Made by a program: the position numbers and the translations under genes. Shown here piece by piece: positions 61,670 to 64,000 of a stretch of DNA of 64,000 nt. The notes beneath the pieces are model-generated. The model was not told where the DNA came from. It ran no database searches and saw nothing but the letters and a program-made list of their open reading frames with translations. The first letter of the stretch is position 1. The number at the start of each line of letters is the position of its first letter. Source of the stretch: Salipiger mangrovisoli (GTDB lineage: Bacteria > Pseudomonadota > Alphaproteobacteria > Rhodobacterales > Rhodobacteraceae); the NCBI RefSeq assembly GCF_015223355.1, contig NZ_JADFFK010000026.1, positions 1 to 64,000 on the forward strand, read 5' to 3'.

Positions 61670-62535
61670 ACCGCAAGCTGACCGTCGCCCATCTCACCGC
61701 CATCGACCTCGCCCCGCCTGCCCTGATCGAGGCAGCCGCAAGCGCCGGCTTCGATGGCGTCGGCCTTCGCCTTCTGCGGGTGACGGAGGACAGCCCCGGC
61801 TACCCGCTTGCAAGCACACACGAGAGGCGCGCGACGCGGCATGCCCTCGCTGCCACGGGGCTCGAGGTCGCCGACGTCGAGTTCCTGCGGCTGACACCGG
61901 AATTCCGCGTCGAAGACGTGCTGCCCGTGCTGGACACCGGGGCGGAACTGCAGGCGCGCCACGTGATTGCCGCCCCTTACGACAGCGACCTATCGCGCCT
62001 TGCGGCGCGCCTGGCCGACCTGGCCGAAGCCTGCCACGCACGCGGTCTTCGCGCCGTGCTGGAGTTTTTTCCCTGGACCGCGGTTCCCGACCTCGCGACC
62101 TGCTGGCGGGTGGTGCAGGAGGCAGGTCCGCTGCCCGGCATCCTTGTAGACAGCCTGCATTTCGACCGCTCCGGTTCATCCCTGGCGCAACTGGCGCAGA
62201 TCCCCGCGGCGCGCCTGCCCTTCGCACATCTGTGTGATGCGCCGGTTTGCCCCTCCTACAGCACCGAGGCGCTGCTGGACACGGCCCGCCGCGAGCGCCT
62301 TCTGCCGGGCGACGGCGAAATCGACCTGGTCTCGCTTCTGCGCGTTCTGCCCGCCAACCTGCCGCTTGGGCTCGAGATTCCCGGCCCGCTGCGCGGCACC
62401 GAAACCCAAGGGGACCGGCTGCGGCGCATTCATCGGGCCACGCTGGCGCTCCTCCGTACCGCGATGGACCAAGGTCGCGACATTGCGCTGCCCGGCGATC
62501 CGGGCGCGCCGGAAGACGGCAGAAATGGCCCTTGA
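61666..62535 (+). CDS. TIM-barrel sugar-phosphate isomerase/epimerase-like protein
   Basis: This is a 289-residue AP-endonuclase-2 superfamily protein. Barrel strands carry LEFFPWTA, GILVDSLHFDRSG, FAHLCDAP and GLEIPGPL, which supply the usual Glu/Asp/His/Glu metal ligands. The fold is the same as the N-terminal half of QuiC, so a second dehydroshikimate dehydratase or a related isomerase is possible. It overlaps the FAD dehydrogenase gene by four bases (ATGA). Confidence 0.82.
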   Translation: MNRKLTVAHLTAIDLAPPALIEAAASAGFDGVGLRLLRVTEDSPGYPLASTHERRATRHALAATGLEVADVEFLRLTPEFRVEDVLPVLDTGAELQARHVIAAPYDSDLSRLAARLADLAEACHARGLRAVLEFFPWTAVPDLATCWRVVQEAGPLPGILVDSLHFDRSGSSLAQLAQIPAARLPFAHLCDAPVCPSYSTEALLDTARRERLLPGDGEIDLVSLLRVLPANLPLGLEIPGPLRGTETQGDRLRRIHRATLALLRTAMDQGRDIALPGDPGAPEDGRNGP

Positions 62536-63102
62536 GGGAGCGCAGTTCCCCTTCCCGCCTCCTGTGGCGCGCTTGGCGGCCGGTGCCCCGGTGAACACCG
62601 CCTGGAACCGGCCAGATGGGGCAATCGTCGCGACGGCGGTGCGCCGGAACGTGCTGCGGGCCGGCAGCGGATAGGCAGCAGAAGCCGAGGCGATCTCGGC
62701 CTGCTTCGCCGCGATCTTCGACGTGTTGAAATCCATCACACTGCCAAGCTCGTCGACGGCTGAACGGGCGATCAGCCCAAAATCGTCCTGCAGGTCCGGG
62801 CGCCGGAGGATCACCTCTTCGCCCGAGGCCGGTCCGTCCCGGCCCAACAGTCGGTCACCGATCAGATCGACCTCATGCGCGTCGGCATCGAACAGCACCG
62901 CCGTGCGGATGCCGGTGATGAAAATCCGGAATCCGGGCCGCGGCGCCAGGCGGACCGCGGCGGCGGCCTTCACCGACACGCCGAACTCCTCGGTCAGCGC
63001 CTTCCCAGAGACTCCATGGTCACGAAACCGGACGCGAAGACGCGATTCTGGAGCGCCGACAAGTTCTGCGCAGGAGAGAGAGCTGTCCTCGAGCCGAGTC
63101 AT
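62536..63102 (-). CDS. Uncertain open frame, possibly decayed
   Basis: A minus frame of about 190 codons covers this stretch and continues antisense into the isomerase gene without a stop. Its middle part (GFRIFITGIRTAVLFDADA and EVILRRPDLQDDFGLI) looks protein-like, but the end is not credible as a gene terminus. No family is recognised. It may be a truncated gene or a chance frame. Confidence 0.25.
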
Positions 63103-63179
63103 TTATCGATCACCCTCGGAAGAAAGTCTGCATTGGTCAGAGACTGCCGCGACGCCCGGAATCCTCTCCCGAGCCGCCG

Positions 63180-63520
63180 ATGGCACGATCCGTGCAGTCG
63201 GGCGCACGCTTGGTCCGGATGCCTGGGCCCGGTGCGCTGGCGATACGCCGGCGCCAGATGCAGACGCTGGTGATCTGCGCCGGCCGTTCCGGTGTCGTGG
63301 CAGCAACCTGCAAGGGTGTCCTCGCCGCTGGCGGCCTGCCCATCGGTCTTCTTGCCGGATTCGATCTGGCCAAGGCCAACCCCTTTGTGGCAATTTCGCT
63401 CAGCACCGGGTTTCCGGGGCCGCACCGCTGGAGGGCGCGCACCAGACCCGAAGCCCCGACGAGGCGGTCGAGACCGCGCGCGCCCTGAAGCTATCCAGCT
63501 TGCCGGTGCTCGGGGGCGCA
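63180..63520 (+). pseudogene. Remnant of a TIGR00725/LOG-like nucleotide-binding protein
   Basis: The segment around VICAGRSGVVAATCKGVLAAGG and LAKANPFVAISLSTGF corresponds to the GGRGGVMEAAxRGA and ANPxVDIxIxTGLG core of TIGR00725-family proteins. The conserved C-terminal SPDEAVETARALKL-type end is found in another frame close behind. A frameshift and a missing middle part show that the gene is broken. Confidence 0.55.
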
Positions 63521-63524
63521 TGAA

Positions 63525-64000
63525 ATGAGCGGTCTCTTACGTGGATCGGAAAGCGCGCACTCCCCGCATCTGACCGTGCGCCAGAATATTGCCTCCCTGC
63601 TGCGGACGGTTCCCGCACGACTGCCCGGTGCGGCGCTTTTCAGCACCCAGACCCGCGCCGCGGCGTCCGAGATCGAGGCCCGCACGCTTGAAATTGCGCT
63701 CATGCTGCGGCTCGGCGCACTGCTCGACTGCAAGCCAGATCAGCTCTGTGGCGGGCAGCAGCAGCACGTTGCGCTGGCACCGGCGCTGGTGCGCGATCCC
63801 GCGGCCTTCCTGCTCGACGCGCCGCTGAAGAACCTCGACACCGCGCTGCGCCACAGCACCTGCGGGGCAATCCGCGAGGTGAACTGGCGCACCGGCCAAC
63901 CCTTCCTGCTGCTGACCCACGACCGGGCCGACGTGCTGTCGATCGCCGGTGATGATCGGCGGGCGCAGCGCGCAATGCGCGCCGCCTGCCGATATCTGCC
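63525..64000 (+). pseudogene. Decaying MalK-like ABC ATPase fragment, cut by the window end
   Basis: An open frame with no stop runs to the window edge. It matches the second half of sugar-type ABC ATPases: LTVRQNIASLL, signature CGGQQQHVAL, Walker B-like FLLDAPLKNLD and H-loop LLTHDRADVLSI. The Walker A part is absent, the signature Ser is Cys, the catalytic Glu after Walker B is Ala and the usual Arg after GGQQQ is His. It is most likely a non-functional remnant. Confidence 0.65.

Overview
The window looks like chromosome or large-replicon DNA of a Roseobacter-group (Rhodobacterales) alphaproteobacterium. The evidence is very high G+C, start codons that include GTG and TTG with clear GGAGG-type ribosome sites, three complete TRAP transporters plus one tripartite tricarboxylate (TTT) transporter, an AmpR/bla pair, and an IS5-type relic. 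I see no rRNA, tRNA, CRISPR array, phage module or replication origin, so the replicon type cannot be told.

Layout. 1-5.5 kb: a class A beta-lactamase divergent from an AmpR-like LysR regulator, then an MFS transporter divergent from a MocR-type regulator with a palindrome between them. 6.2-17.1 kb: a leftward catabolic operon (hydantoinase/oxoprolinase hyuA-hyuB, FAD oxidoreductase, aldo/keto reductase) divergent from a TRAP transporter (dctPQM) and a DeoR-type repressor. 17.5-34.9 kb: the most unusual part. It is a surface-protein locus with two very acidic Asp/Gly-repeat proteins, a short BapA-prefix-like protein, a LapB-type type I secretion system (TolC, ABC, membrane fusion protein) extended by a small single-POTRA BamA/Omp85-like protein, a glycosyltransferase, a NarL-type response regulator, a hybrid kinase with Hpt, and a receiver protein with a degenerate GGDEF domain. 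ACATAC/GTATGT half-sites recur in several of its promoter regions. 35.1-35.9 kb: a frameshifted IS5-family transposase.

36.6-45.9 kb: a TetR regulator followed by an apparent operon holding two complete TRAP transporters, a GAF protein, an amidohydrolase and an SDR. 46.8-47.9 kb: a Tat-exported intradiol-dioxygenase-like protein overlapping a ferric-reductase-like membrane protein. 48.5-52.0 kb: nadA-nadB-nadC (de novo NAD synthesis). 52.9-62.5 kb: a probable quinate/shikimate catabolic island, with a TTT transporter (tctCBA), an AroE-family dehydrogenase whose nucleotide-binding motif looks NAD-specific, a two-domain QuiC dehydroshikimate dehydratase, a LysR regulator with TAAC-N5-GTTA sites in front of both arms, and a divergent FAD dehydrogenase plus a TIM-barrel isomerase. 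62.5-64.0 kb: decaying DNA with a TIGR00725-like pseudogene and a MalK-like ATPase fragment that has lost key residues and runs off the window.

How the parts work together. Most of the window imports organic acids or related small molecules with binding-protein-dependent tripartite transporters, each next to its own regulator and catabolic enzymes. In three of the four transporters a clear hairpin lies between the binding-protein gene and the membrane-protein genes, which would favour excess binding protein. The adhesion/secretion locus appears to be a self-contained module: two-component signalling and a pseudo-GGDEF regulator controlling acidic repeat proteins exported by a type I system with an extra Omp85-like outer-membrane component.
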